Source of the DNA: Vibrio rhizosphaerae | GTDB lineage: Bacteria > Pseudomonadota > Gammaproteobacteria > Enterobacterales > Vibrionaceae | Direction: 5' to 3' | Length of the DNA stretch: 64,000 nucleotides | Assembly (NCBI RefSeq): GCF_024347095.1 | Contig: NZ_AP024903.1 | Span: 2,294,001-2,358,000 of the forward strand | In this document: positions 43,010 to 52,147 of the stretch, piece by piece | How positions within the stretch are numbered: the stretch's first letter is position 1 | How the letters are laid out: every line of letters starts with the position of its first letter | Notes under the pieces: generated by a model | Told to the model about the DNA's origin: nothing | Databases searched by the model: none | The model's input: the letters and a program-made list of their open reading frames with translations, nothing else | Made by a program: the position numbers and the translations under genes

Positions 43010-44576
43010 GAAGTTGCATTTCCTTGAGACGATAATCAATTTCATACGGGTCAAACGAGAATCCGGACACCCGCTTGTTGACCGCTATCAATTGCTGGCT
43101 GTAAGCAATCGGAATCACCGGCAGTTCATCCGCCATGATTCGGGCAACCTGCTGGGACAACTGCCGGGCGACATGCGGATCAGACTCACCCAGAAGTTGA
43201 GTCAGAATGGCGCGAATTTGCGGAGAATCCCAGTTCATATGGCCCCAGTCACTGCCTCGCGGTGAAGAGAAATCATCATATAAAATCGGTAACGGACTGC
43301 CCATCATGCCAAAGTTACGCGCCATCAGCGCCATATCAAGGGTATTGTCATGATGCTTAGCCGGAATGGCACTGGCATTATCGATACTGACATTAACCTG
43401 AATCCCCAACAATGCCAGTTGATTCTGGATGCTGGTCGCCAGCACCGGTAACTCAGGACGGTTGGCATAAGTCGTCAGCGTCAGTGACAATGGTTGTCCG
43501 TCACGCACGAGCCAACCTTCATCATCATAAGACCACCCCTGCTGCATCATCAGCGTCTTCGCCTGCTGGAGGTTATATTTATGTTTCAGGTTCTCGATAT
43601 ACCAGTCGGATTGTGACGGGGAAAAAAGCTGATACGCCGCCGACCCGGGCAAACGCAGTACCGTCGCGGCCATTCCTTCCCGATCCAGTGCCAGACTGAT
43701 CGCCTTTCGTACCGCCTGATGGCGTAATTGCGGATGAGCGAGGTTGAGTTTCAACAATACGGTCCGGGGCAACGCAAGTGACTCCACCGTCACCTGATCC
43801 GATTGCTTCAGACCTTCCCGGCTGACCGGATCAATTGAATAAGCAATATCAGCCTGACCACTGCGGACTAACAGCGCCCGGCTTTCACTCCGGTGCCCCG
43901 CCAAATAACTGACCGACTGAATATGCGCCGGCTCTCCCCAATAGTCCGGGTTTTGTGTGACTTCAATTTTATGTGGCGGATGCGCCATAGCCACCTGATA
44001 TGCTCCGGTCCCAATCACAGCTGACGGTGCCTGTCCCTGCCCCGTTTGTGCGTTATCTGCTGCATCACCTTGGCCCGTTTTACCCAGCGTGACCGGAGAA
44101 ACGATCCCCAGACTGTAATGTGCCAGCACACTCAGCAACGGACTGTAAGGTTGAGACAGCGCAATCACTAATGCCCCGTTTTCAACCGTAATGGCCTGAA
44201 TCGGCACCTGCCGAATCACCCCCGGTTGTGACCGCGCATAAGCTAAATTCTGTCGTACCGCTTCAGCATTCAGTGGCGTGCCATCATGAAAAACGACCCC
44301 GGGACGAATGCTAAACCGCCATACCAACCCATCGGCGAATGGCGTCCACTCAGTGGCTAACAAGGGTTGCACACTTCCATCGGGCATGAGGCGCGTTAAA
44401 GACTCGGTGACGCCAAGACGGCTGTAGAGGAATCCGTCACGCGACAGCTCCGTGCCGTTAAATTCAAACGGGCCGGAAATCGTAAGTTGGGTATTATTCT
44501 GAGACTGACGATGTTGATAGATCGCGATGGCGATGATGCCAACCACGATGATGAGCAATATTTTTTTCATATTCAA
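43002..44576 (-). CDS. ABC transporter substrate-binding protein, family 5 (peptide/nickel)
   Basis: A 524-residue periplasmic or membrane-tethered receptor. A hydrophobic N-terminus (KKILLIIVVGIIAIAIYQH) has no lipobox cysteine and no clear AxA site, so it may stay as an uncleaved anchor. The family-5 features are LGVTESLTRLMPDGSVQPLLATEW, quoted as GVTESLTRLMPDGSVQPLL, VWRFSIRPGVVFHDGTPLNAEAV, VIGTGAYQV and LKLNLAHPQLRHQAVRKAIS. It is the first gene of the operon. NikA-like and peptide-binding relatives cannot be separated without structure-based comparison. Confidence 0.88.
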   Translation of the reverse strand: MNMKKILLIIVVGIIAIAIYQHRQSQNNTQLTISGPFEFNGTELSRDGFLYSRLGVTESLTRLMPDGSVQPLLATEWTPFADGLVWRFSIRPGVVFHDGTPLNAEAVRQNLAYARSQPGVIRQVPIQAITVENGALVIALSQPYSPLLSVLAHYSLGIVSPVTLGKTGQGDAADNAQTGQGQAPSAVIGTGAYQVAMAHPPHKIEVTQNPDYWGEPAHIQSVSYLAGHRSESRALLVRSGQADIAYSIDPVSREGLKQSDQVTVESLALPRTVLLKLNLAHPQLRHQAVRKAISLALDREGMAATVLRLPGSAAYQLFSPSQSDWYIENLKHKYNLQQAKTLMMQQGWSYDDEGWLVRDGQPLSLTLTTYANRPELPVLATSIQNQLALLGIQVNVSIDNASAIPAKHHDNTLDMALMARNFGMMGSPLPILYDDFSSPRGSDWGHMNWDSPQIRAILTQLLGESDPHVARQLSQQVARIMADELPVIPIAYSQQLIAVNKRVSGFSFDPYEIDYRLKEMQLHD

Positions 44577-45037
44577 GTGAGTGAATTATCATTAATTAGT
44601 ACGTTATAACATATCAACATGCATATCTTATTGCAATCATTCCTCATCCAACCATTGACGAAAATATTGATTTTTTTAAGGTGCTGTGAACTTAGTTCAA
44701 TGGCCGCTCGCGTGGTTTTCGTGTGTTGCAAAAGCAGACATGCATGATATTCAACTCACGATATAAGATGATACAGGTGCTTGAGAAGCATAATCGCTGT
44801 GGAGGTTCATGGCGATTGACCGGTTGCCGGATTTAGTGGTGTGTCGGAGAGATTGGTCCTTTGGGTGACATGAGGTTTTCTATTTTATGCGAGTGATATC
44901 TTAATCTTGACGGGTTGTATGATGCACAATAGCTTTGCCGCTCTGTGCCATTGATGCACGCGCCACAAAAGTGTCCAATTAAAAAACATCTCATAAAACT
45001 CAGTTCGAGAGCTTTATGAGAGAAATACAAATTCACG
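44577..45037. other. 460-bp stretch without a supported gene
   Basis: Promoter region of the leftward ABC operon on its left side. A 67-codon minus-strand frame (44833-45036) has no ribosome site, odd composition and no recognisable motif, so it is left unannotated. Nothing else is visible. Confidence 0.5.
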
Positions 45038-45358
45038 TCACTTCATCTGACATGAATTATCTAACATATCAACTGCACTTGAATACTTATCATCAACAAC
45101 GAATTTAACAATCGCGTTACTGTCTGATTTCTTCCAGAAGATAGTAAATCCTTTATATTCTTGAGAAAACCATCTATCTGTTTTTCTTATTTCATTACAT
45201 GGGACGCTGACGTTACTAGCCATTGACAAGAGTGACATCTCCTTTGATACGATGTCCTCTTTAAAATTAGATATTTTATTTTCAAAATAAACACTAGATA
45301 ATGCAGCACCAATACAAAAAGATGCGACTAAAGACAATAAAGCAATACCGAATTTCAT
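45038..45358 (-). CDS. Small membrane-anchored hypothetical protein
   Basis: A 106-residue protein with an N-terminal hydrophobic segment (FGIALLSLVASFCIGAALSS, residues 3-22) acting as a signal anchor, then a soluble part with two cysteines (SVPCNEIRK and DNSCQMK) that could form a disulfide in the periplasm. GGAG lies six bases before the ATG. Its start shares ATGA with the stop of the L,D-transpeptidase remnant upstream, so it was probably translated after it. No family is recognised. Confidence 0.65.
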   Translation of the reverse strand: MKFGIALLSLVASFCIGAALSSVYFENKISNFKEDIVSKEMSLLSMASNVSVPCNEIRKTDRWFSQEYKGFTIFWKKSDSNAIVKFVVDDKYSSAVDMLDNSCQMK

Positions 45359-45570
45359 AATTTCTCCAAGTCAATGAAAACCGGAGTCCCCATTGGCGTC
45401 CAGTTAAACAGCATTCTAGCATTTATTTCTGACAGCCTTACACAACCATGTGGTGACACCAATAGCCTGAAGGTTATATAGTGCACATCTACCTGAAAAG
45501 GGCTGCCACTACTGCCCCACTCTAGATTTAATCTTCCCGTAAATATTCCTCTTCTGAAACGGTAATCAGA
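45355..45570 (-). pseudogene. Remnant of an L,D-transpeptidase (YkuD) C-terminal catalytic region
   Basis: A 71-codon minus-strand frame reads WGSSGSPFQVDVHYITFRLL then VSPHGCVRLSEINARMLFNW and TPMGTPVFIDLEKL. The HGCVRL motif with the following LF..TPMGTPV is the active-site signature of YkuD L,D-transpeptidases, which crosslink peptidoglycan or attach lipoproteins. The N-terminal two thirds of the domain, a signal peptide and a start codon are missing, and a stop lies just upstream at 45571. Its stop overlaps the next gene by four bases, showing the original operon arrangement. It is probably inactive. Confidence 0.65.
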
Positions 45571-45611
45571 TCATGCAGAAAAGTCAGCACATGTATAACA
45601 GTGAAGCGAAA

Positions 45612-45950
45612 CTATCTCAAAAAATAGAACAATATAAAGCCGATCCATGACGCAATTAATAACATCCAAGGTAGTGGTGATACCTTTGTTTCAATCTTGG
45701 TTTCTACTAATGTCACTTGCTCATCGTCTTGGCGTCTGGCCTTTGATTTCTCTTCTTGCTTTTTAGCTTTGTCGGCAGCTCTTGCCTTAGCTTTTTGTTG
45801 TTTCTTGTAAAGAGCAATACCTTTTTCAATACCTTGAGCGATACGTTGTGTCTCCGCTTTCTTTTGACCAGGAAGCTGTGTAGCTCTAGCGATATCCATC
45901 GCCTCTTCCTTCGTTTTTTGTGAGGGTTCTATTACTTGTTTTTTATGCAT
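45612..45950 (-). CDS. DUF2956-type protein
   Basis: A 112-residue protein, mostly charged: SQKTKEEAMDIARATQLPGQ and KKAETQRIAQGIEKGIALYK followed by a Lys/Ala/Arg-rich predicted coiled coil (about 45-75) and one C-terminal membrane helix (PWMLLIASWIGFILFYFLR). This layout, with a tail-anchored helix, matches DUF2956 proteins that are widespread in Vibrionaceae and Shewanellaceae. Function unknown. It is transcribed alone. Confidence 0.8.
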   Translation of the reverse strand: MHKKQVIEPSQKTKEEAMDIARATQLPGQKKAETQRIAQGIEKGIALYKKQQKAKARAADKAKKQEEKSKARRQDDEQVTLVETKIETKVSPLPWMLLIASWIGFILFYFLR

Positions 45951-46350
45951 AATTTAATCTTTCCATATCGGAAATTAACGCTTTAACAGCACAAATATCC
46001 ATTCGCTATATTTGGCACATGATGGCCAGTGTAGACCACTGATATTTTAATAAAACAACCAGAATACCAGTATTGATTGTCTCTCTAAAGTCTTCATCGC
46101 ACCATCCGCAGGCAATCCGCGTTGTCGGGATGGGTCATCAATTCTTTCTGGGGTAGAGATAAGATGGCACGCCTATACTCAGCTTCAGTTCCTCAGTTTT
46201 TTGCTTATTCTCCAGAAAATCCCGATCCAATTTATCCAGATCAAATTATACTCTCTCCGTTATAATCCAATCTGGAAAGAGATTCGGGATAGTCGCTCAA
46301 TTATTCTTTGTGCTACGACCCACCATTTTTCTTGGGCTTGTAAGGTAAAA

Positions 46351-46935
46351 ATGAAGAATCACATAATCATGCTGACTGTTACCGCCTTGATGGCAGGATG
46401 TGCCACAAAAATCATTGATCATTCCGATGATATTGCTCCGGAATGCTACAAAGTCGCCATGCCTTCATTCCTCTATCAAGCTCGCTGTGCCGATCTTTCA
46501 GCCACAATATTCGGCAATAGTTCCATCTGTACAGGCATACAAGCGTTTGACCCATCAGAAACATATTGGAGCGCCAGCGCAGAGCGGTATATTTACTTTC
46601 CTTCATCTTGGGCAGAGTATGAAAAAGACATCGATTCATGGAACACCAAGCTTTTCTTGCGCCTGCTATTTGAAGATCAAAGAAAAGCGATTGCGCCAAT
46701 ACCAACAGGAACAAAAATACGAGTAACCGGAATCTATGACTATCCTCGTGGGGAGCACGGCCATATTCTTATCGTGAAAGCAATGATTGACAGCGGTCCG
46801 AACCAAGGCACAGAAGTCGAGTTAAAAACCCCCTACAGTTTTGCAGATAATGGGCCCGATTGGATTTTTCGAAATTCTGACCAGCAAGGACCGCGCTTAA
46901 CAAGCAATCCAAAATATTTGAAACCATGTCCGTAA
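46351..46935 (+). CDS. Predicted lipoprotein of unknown function
   Basis: A 194-residue protein with a signal peptide ending in the lipobox LMAGC (Cys at residue 17), so it should be lipid-anchored in the envelope. The Asp-free position after Cys (CATKII) suggests outer-membrane sorting. The body contains YWSASAERYIYFPSSWAEYE and IRVTGIYDYPRGEHGHILIV, with several aromatic residues, but no family I recognise. AAGG five bases before ATG 46351 supports this start over the 50-codon upstream extension. It stands alone, divergent from nothing obvious. Confidence 0.7.
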   Translation: MKNHIIMLTVTALMAGCATKIIDHSDDIAPECYKVAMPSFLYQARCADLSATIFGNSSICTGIQAFDPSETYWSASAERYIYFPSSWAEYEKDIDSWNTKLFLRLLFEDQRKAIAPIPTGTKIRVTGIYDYPRGEHGHILIVKAMIDSGPNQGTEVELKTPYSFADNGPDWIFRNSDQQGPRLTSNPKYLKPCP

Positions 46936-46996
46936 CATCTGGTGAGCGTGTATGGTTCCTTGATTTATTGAAGTCCTGAATTCGGCATCATCCCCC

Positions 46997-47896
46997 TTAT
47001 TTCTCACCTTGCCCGGCTATCGTTTTGGCATGCTTAAAGACCTCATTGATATAAGGATGCGGGCTTTTAGAATCGGCCAGTCGCACCAGCACGATTTCCA
47101 GTGGCTCGCGATAGTCCGACCAAATGTGTATCAGCCTGCCGTCATCGATATATGCCTTTGCCACGGAATATGGAATACAAGCCACGCCATTGCCATGGAT
47201 CGCCATCGGCAACAAAGATTCGGAAATGGTGGACTGGAAAACAACCGAGAGTTTTTTGGCCTGCGGTGTCACATTCAACAGTGGTAAAGATAACTCCAAA
47301 AGCTGAGATGACGGGGCATACGTCAAATGAGGAATCGATGCGTCTTCCAGCAATTCGAGAGGAAACGAAGCGCCGCACACCCACACCAACGCATCATCTG
47401 CCAGTTTTAACACCTCAAATTCATCAGATTCGAAATAACGTGTCGCCTGATTGCTTTGATAAAACAGCAAACAGTCTGCCCGCTGAGATTGTAATGCAGC
47501 CTGATAACCGGTCACCGAGCGTACTCCTGAATCAATGCTACTGACCAGCGGTGTCTTCATATAACGCAATACTTGTGTAAACCACTGCGGGAAAAAGTTA
47601 CAGGCCAAAGTATGCAAAGATGCAAACACCATCGGGTTCGGCTTATTGGCCACCATCTCTTCACAGCGTTCCGCCATTTGCACCATTTCAGCGGCAATGG
47701 GATAAAGCCGCTTCCCCTCAGGCGTTAACTTGACCGGCGTCCGGCTTCGGTCAAACAATTCGACATTCAGATGCTGCTCCAGCTGCTGAATTCTGCGACT
47801 AAACGCAGCCTGAGAAGATGCATTTAATTGAGCAGCCAACGAAAATTTTTGGCAATCGGCTAACGTGATAAAATCCTTCAGCCAGCGAACATTCAT
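46997..47896 (-). CDS. LysR-family regulator (HypT-like)
   Basis: A 299-residue LysR-type regulator. The N-terminal helix-turn-helix reads WLKDFITLADCQKFSLAAQL then NASSQAAFSRRIQQLEQHLN, a variant with Ser-Ser-Gln typical of the HypT/YjiE branch. The effector-binding domain contains CLLFYQSNQATRYF and HGNGVACIPYSVAKAYI. HypT in E. coli responds to hypochlorite through methionine oxidation, but this copy is divergent from an amino-acid ABC operon, so amino-acid control is more likely here. A perfect dyad lies in the divergent promoter. Confidence 0.85.
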   Translation of the reverse strand: MNVRWLKDFITLADCQKFSLAAQLNASSQAAFSRRIQQLEQHLNVELFDRSRTPVKLTPEGKRLYPIAAEMVQMAERCEEMVANKPNPMVFASLHTLACNFFPQWFTQVLRYMKTPLVSSIDSGVRSVTGYQAALQSQRADCLLFYQSNQATRYFESDEFEVLKLADDALVWVCGASFPLELLEDASIPHLTYAPSSQLLELSLPLLNVTPQAKKLSVVFQSTISESLLPMAIHGNGVACIPYSVAKAYIDDGRLIHIWSDYREPLEIVLVRLADSKSPHPYINEVFKHAKTIAGQGEK

Positions 47897-47927
47897 CCTT
47901 CAAATCCTCTATCCTTACATTATCGAA

Positions 47928-47950
47928 ATTTTGCATAAGTGATGCAAAAT
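47928..47950. promoter_or_regulatory. LysR-type operator between the HypT-like gene and the amino-acid importer
   Basis: ATTTTGCAT (47928-47936) and ATGCAAAAT (47942-47950) are exact inverted repeats with a 5-base spacer, containing the T-N11-A pattern expected of LysR sites. The dyad begins 32 bases from the LysR start and about 110 from the aapJ start. Confidence 0.75.
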
Positions 47951-48061
47951 ACAAGACATCAAATGCTTCCAATCAGTATAGATAAACACATAAATTGTAA
48001 TTAAGGAAAAGGAAAATTTAATCAAAACTCAACAGAAGTGTAATAAATAAAAGGATTTATT

Positions 48062-49084
48062 ATGAGACTAAAATCAATAGCAATTGTTGCATACGGGTTA
48101 TTATCCGTTGGTTTCTCAACGGCCAGTTATGCAAATCTTAAAGATGATGTGATTCAACGTGGTACGCTGAAATGTGGTATTTCAAGCGACAAAATGGGCT
48201 TCTCATACATCAATGACCAAGGTAAATGGGCAGGCATGGATGTGGACTACTGCCGGGCAGTCGCAGCAGCCGTGTTAGGTGACCCGAAAAAAGTTGAATA
48301 CATTACAACCACATCCAAAAACCGCTTCACTTCTCTCGCTTCCGGTGAGATTGATATTTTGTCTCGTTCGACAACCTGGACCGTTTCTCGCGATGCCAAA
48401 CTGGGTGCTGATTTTACCACGATCTGGTTCTACGACGGTCAGGGTTTCATGACACGCAAATCCCTCGGAATTAAATCAGCAGCCGAGCTCAATGGCGCAA
48501 CATTCTGCCTCTCTCCGGGAACCACCTCGGAACATAACCTTGCTGACTACTTTGGCTCCAGAGGCCTGACTTATCGTTCTGTTGTCTTTGAAAAGACAGA
48601 AGAACTGTACGCTGCCTATCAAAAAGGTCGTTGTGATGCTCTCACCAATGATGTTACAGGATTAGCGGCGCGCCGGACTCTGTTTAAAGATCCAAACCAG
48701 CACGTTATTCTCCCGGAAGTGATTTCCAAAGAACCGCTTGGCCCTTATGTTAAACAAGGTGACAACGAATGGCGTGATATCGTCACAATGGTCGGTAATG
48801 CACTGATCGAAGCAGAAGAGTTAGGTGTCACGCAACAAAACGCTGAAAAACTGGCTAAGTCGTCACCCAAGCCTAAAATTAAACGTCTGCTCGGGACTGA
48901 GGGAAATCTGGGAACTGATTTAGGCCTGAAAAATGACTGGGCGCTGAAAGCGATTGAAGCAACGGGGAACTACGGTGAAATCTTTGCCCGCAATGTCGGT
49001 GTCAATTCCCCCCTGAAATTTGAGCGTGGTGCGAACGCCCTGTACACCAACGGTGGCTTAATGTACTCCCCACCTTTCCGTTAA
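48062..49084 (+). CDS. aapJ: General L-amino-acid ABC transporter binding protein (AapJ/YhdW type)
   Basis: A 340-residue periplasmic receptor with a signal peptide ending SYA (residues 1-24). It shows the polar amino-acid binding fold: RGTLKCGISSDKMGFSYIND, GMDVDYCRAVAAAVLGD, ITTTSKNRFTSLASGEIDIL, TFCLSPGTTSEHNLADYF and GRCDALTNDVTGLAARR. These match AapJ-type receptors that accept many L-amino acids, especially acidic ones. A hairpin (49097-49122) separates it from the permease genes, favouring excess receptor. The isoaspartyl peptidase downstream suggests acidic or amide amino acids. Confidence 0.9.
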   Translation: MRLKSIAIVAYGLLSVGFSTASYANLKDDVIQRGTLKCGISSDKMGFSYINDQGKWAGMDVDYCRAVAAAVLGDPKKVEYITTTSKNRFTSLASGEIDILSRSTTWTVSRDAKLGADFTTIWFYDGQGFMTRKSLGIKSAAELNGATFCLSPGTTSEHNLADYFGSRGLTYRSVVFEKTEELYAAYQKGRCDALTNDVTGLAARRTLFKDPNQHVILPEVISKEPLGPYVKQGDNEWRDIVTMVGNALIEAEELGVTQQNAEKLAKSSPKPKIKRLLGTEGNLGTDLGLKNDWALKAIEATGNYGEIFARNVGVNSPLKFERGANALYTNGGLMYSPPFR

Positions 49085-49096
49085 TCTTCTTTAACC

Positions 49097-49122
49097 GCCA
49101 GCTTGCGCTTGCGTGGGCTGGC
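49097..49122 (+). terminator. Intercistronic hairpin after aapJ
   Basis: GCCAGC (49097-49102) pairs with GCTGGC (49117-49122) around a 14-base loop, 12 bases after the aapJ stop. It has no U-tract and probably stabilises or partly ends the receptor mRNA. Confidence 0.5.
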
Positions 49123-49148
49123 CTACCATGGACAGGTTGGAATTACAC

Positions 49149-50294
49149 ATGAAATTGCCCAAAATAACCCTGAACGATGGGGGTCAAACCCTACTCTTAA
49201 TCATAGTCACACTCTTATTTTGGTACTTAGGCACCAACGCTTCTGAAAATATTTCTAAACTCGGCATTACCACGGGGTTTGACTTTCTGAGTGAGCGTGC
49301 CGGTTACGACATCTCGTTTAGCCTGATCGATTACAACCAAAATGATACCTACTTAAAAGCCTACTTTGTCGGTGTTGCCAACACATTGCTGGTGTCATTT
49401 TTAAGTATCATTCTGGCAACCGTCATCGGCTTTATTATCGGTGTCGGCCGCGTTTCGAATAACTGGGTGATCAATCGCCTATGTCGGGCATACGTGGAGC
49501 TGATTCGTAATGTACCACTGGTGGTTCAGCTCGTTTGGTGGTATGCCCTGTTTCTCAGCTTACCAGCGATTCGCAACAGTATTCAGCTGGGCGATAACAT
49601 CTACCTTTCGAACCGTGGATTAGCGATTCCCCACTTATCGCTCGGAGGCTGGGGCGGTTATGTATTTATCGCACTACTCGTCTCGTGTTGTGCGGCATTT
49701 GTCTATCGCAGGGCGGTGATCAAAAAGGTTCAGTGGGTCGGTTTTAACCCGGTGTTGTGGCCCCGACTCGTGGCGATCATCGTATCATTACCCCTGATTG
49801 TGTTTCTCTTTACCTTGCTCACCGGCAATGTGGATTACAGTACCCCTAAACTGGCCGGATTTAATTTTCAGGGCGGCATGATTGTGATTCCGGAACTGGT
49901 CGCCTTGTGGATTGCGCTCTCGGTTTACAGTGCCAGTTACATTGCTGAAATCGTCCGCGGGTGTATTCAGTCGATTGCTAAAGGCCAGCACGAAGCCGGT
50001 AAAGCGCTCGGATTTAACGATTCAGTCATCATGTGGAAATTGATTGTGCCACAGGCGATTTATCCGATGGTGCCGCAAATCACCAGTGTTTACCTGAACA
50101 TTATTAAGAATTCATCACTGGGTGTCGTGATCGGCTTTATGGAACTGGTATCTTCCACCGGCGGAACCACCTTAAACAATACCGGACAAGCCATTGAATG
50201 CATTCTGATTGTGATGGGAACCTATTGTGTCTTTAGCTTGGTGATCAGCTTACTGATGAACTGGTACAACTCACATGTTGCGGTAGGGAAATAA
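49149..50294 (+). CDS. aapQ: General L-amino-acid ABC transporter permease (AapQ/YhdX type)
   Basis: A 381-residue inner-membrane permease of the HisMQ class. It has SFSLIDYNQNDTYLKAYFVG, VGVANTLLVSFLSIILATVIGF, the RLCRAYVELIRNVPLVVQLVWWY segment in two parts, and the EAA loop EIVRGCIQSIAKGQHEAGKALGFND. The long insertion between helices (about residues 130-250) is typical of the Aap permeases. Start 49149 (MKLPKITLND) is preferred; the 12-codon extension has no ribosome site. One base separates its stop from aapM. Confidence 0.9.
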   Translation: MKLPKITLNDGGQTLLLIIVTLLFWYLGTNASENISKLGITTGFDFLSERAGYDISFSLIDYNQNDTYLKAYFVGVANTLLVSFLSIILATVIGFIIGVGRVSNNWVINRLCRAYVELIRNVPLVVQLVWWYALFLSLPAIRNSIQLGDNIYLSNRGLAIPHLSLGGWGGYVFIALLVSCCAAFVYRRAVIKKVQWVGFNPVLWPRLVAIIVSLPLIVFLFTLLTGNVDYSTPKLAGFNFQGGMIVIPELVALWIALSVYSASYIAEIVRGCIQSIAKGQHEAGKALGFNDSVIMWKLIVPQAIYPMVPQITSVYLNIIKNSSLGVVIGFMELVSSTGGTTLNNTGQAIECILIVMGTYCVFSLVISLLMNWYNSHVAVGK

Positions 50295-50295
50295 C

Positions 50296-51381
50296 ATGCA
50301 AAATAAAACTATCATGGCATATATTGAGCCTCGTCCGGCCATTCAAGTCAAAGCCGGATGGCAAAAATGGTGCCGTCAGAATTTATTCTCTTCGGTATTC
50401 AATACTTTTCTCACCATCGCAGGCTTATTGTTTGTTATCTGGCTGGTGCCGACACTGCTGAACTGGTTTATTTTTGATGCCACATTTGTGGGCACATCAC
50501 AGGCGGACTGTGTGTCCGGCGGCGCCTGTTGGCTCCCTGTGGTGAACCGGATTGAGCTGTTCACCTATGGCATGTATCCGGAAGCGCAACAATGGCGCGT
50601 CGATGTCGCCTTTGGGCTCGCGGCTATCGCGATCCCGATGCTGTATATCAAACGCTTTAATAAGATTGTGATGCTTTGCTATATCGCGGTGTTGCCTTTT
50701 GCGATGTGGATGCTGCTCAAGGGTGGAAATTTTGGTTTAGAAACCATCTCGACAACGAAATTCGCCGGCATCATGCTGACGCTGTTTCTGGCAATTTTCG
50801 GCATGGTGTTTGCCCTGCCACTCGGTATTCTTCTTGCTCTGGGACGCCGTTCAGAACGACCGATCATTCATTGGCTCAGTGTCGCTTATATTGAGTTGGT
50901 TCGCTCTGTACCTGTCATCACCTTGCTGTTTATGGCCTCGCTCATGATTCAGTTGTTCTTGCCACCGGGCCAAGAATTCGATGTGTTACTGCGTGTGGTT
51001 GCGGTCTTGGTACTGTTCACCGCGGCCTATATGGCGGAGACAATTCGCGGCGGCCTGCAATCCATTCCGCAAGGACAATTTGAAGCGGCGCAAGCCCTTG
51101 GTTTTGGTTACTGGAGAATGATGGGACAAATCATTCTGCCGCAAGTTCTGAAAAATGCTATTCCACCGTTACTCAATCAGTTTGTCGGAATTTTAAAAGA
51201 GACAACGCTAGTGATGATCGTCGGTGTATTAGACATTGTCGGTGTTGCTTCCAGCACGCTCTCGAATGCGAAATGGGTTGGATTAGAAAATGAAATGTAC
51301 GCATTTCTGGCCGTGTTTTTCTTTATCTGCTGTTTTTCACTCTCTCAATACGCTGCTCATTTAGAACGCCGCTTAAAATAA
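50296..51381 (+). CDS. aapM: General L-amino-acid ABC transporter permease (AapM/YhdY type)
   Basis: A 361-residue permease paired with AapQ. The N-terminal half has extra helices and a loop with two cysteines (TSQADCVSGGACWLPVVNRI), typical of AapM; the C-terminal half has the HisMQ core ALPLGILLALGRRSERPIIH, YIELVRSVPVITLLFMAS and the EAA loop ETIRGGLQSIPQGQFEAAQALGFG. It starts one base after aapQ ends and is followed by the ATPase. Confidence 0.9.
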   Translation: MQNKTIMAYIEPRPAIQVKAGWQKWCRQNLFSSVFNTFLTIAGLLFVIWLVPTLLNWFIFDATFVGTSQADCVSGGACWLPVVNRIELFTYGMYPEAQQWRVDVAFGLAAIAIPMLYIKRFNKIVMLCYIAVLPFAMWMLLKGGNFGLETISTTKFAGIMLTLFLAIFGMVFALPLGILLALGRRSERPIIHWLSVAYIELVRSVPVITLLFMASLMIQLFLPPGQEFDVLLRVVAVLVLFTAAYMAETIRGGLQSIPQGQFEAAQALGFGYWRMMGQIILPQVLKNAIPPLLNQFVGILKETTLVMIVGVLDIVGVASSTLSNAKWVGLENEMYAFLAVFFFICCFSLSQYAAHLERRLK

Positions 51382-51404
51382 TGCCCTTTTAGGAGAAGTC
51401 ACAC

Positions 51405-52139
51405 ATGGAAGTCATCAACACCAAAAATTTAAACAAGTGGTACGACTCATATCATGCGCTGCGCGATATTAATCTCAGCGTGAGGAAAGGCGAACGCATC
51501 GTCATTTGCGGCCCTTCCGGCTCAGGAAAATCAACGCTGATCCGCTGTATCAATCAGTTGGAAAAGCACCAATCCGGTTCGCTCAGCGTATTCGGTCAGG
51601 AAGTCAGTGACACCCCCAAAGACCTGATTGAACTGCGTAAGCAAGTGGGCATGTGTTTTCAATCGTTCAACCTGTTCCCTCACCTCACCGTGCTGGAGAA
51701 CTGCGTCTTACCCCAGACGGCAAACTTAGGCACCAAATCGTCAGTTGCGATTGATAAAGCGTTAAGCTTGCTGAAAAAAGTGAAGATCAAAGAACAAGCC
51801 AACAAATACCCGACTCAACTTTCGGGGGGTCAGCAACAACGGGTTGCGATTGCCCGCGCTCTGTGTATGAATCCTGAGGTGATGTTGTTTGATGAACCCA
51901 CCTCCGCGCTCGACCCGGAAATGATCGCGGAAGTGTTGGATGTGATGACTGACCTTGCCAGTGAAGGGATGACCATGCTGTGCGTCACCCATGAAATGGG
52001 TTTTGCCCGCAAAGTCGCTGACCGTGTCATCTTTATGGATCAAGGACAAATCGTCGAAGAAAATCATCCGGAAGCATTTTTCTCCGCGCCGAAATCACCT
52101 CGTACGCGCGAATTTCTCAATCAGCTGATTCATCACTAA
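51405..52139 (+). CDS. aapP: General L-amino-acid ABC transporter ATPase (AapP/YhdZ type)
   Basis: A 244-residue ATPase with Walker [15 protein letters not shown]-loop [17 protein letters not shown], signature [16 protein letters not shown], Walker [15 protein letters not shown] and H-loop [14 protein letters not shown], all canonical for polar amino-acid importers. AGGAGAAGTC precedes its start. It completes the aapJQMP set and is followed directly by the isoaspartyl peptidase gene. Confidence 0.94.
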   Translation: MEVINTKNLNKWYDSYHALRDINLSVRKGERIVICGPSGSGKSTLIRCINQLEKHQSGSLSVFGQEVSDTPKDLIELRKQVGMCFQSFNLFPHLTVLENCVLPQTANLGTKSSVAIDKALSLLKKVKIKEQANKYPTQLSGGQQQRVAIARALCMNPEVMLFDEPTSALDPEMIAEVLDVMTDLASEGMTMLCVTHEMGFARKVADRVIFMDQGQIVEENHPEAFFSAPKSPRTREFLNQLIHH

Positions 52140-52147
52140 GGATGTCT

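Noticed and set aside
44833..45036. 67-codon minus-strand frame between the ABC operon and the small anchored protein
   Set aside because: No ribosome site, unusual amino-acid mix and no recognisable motif; more likely a chance frame.
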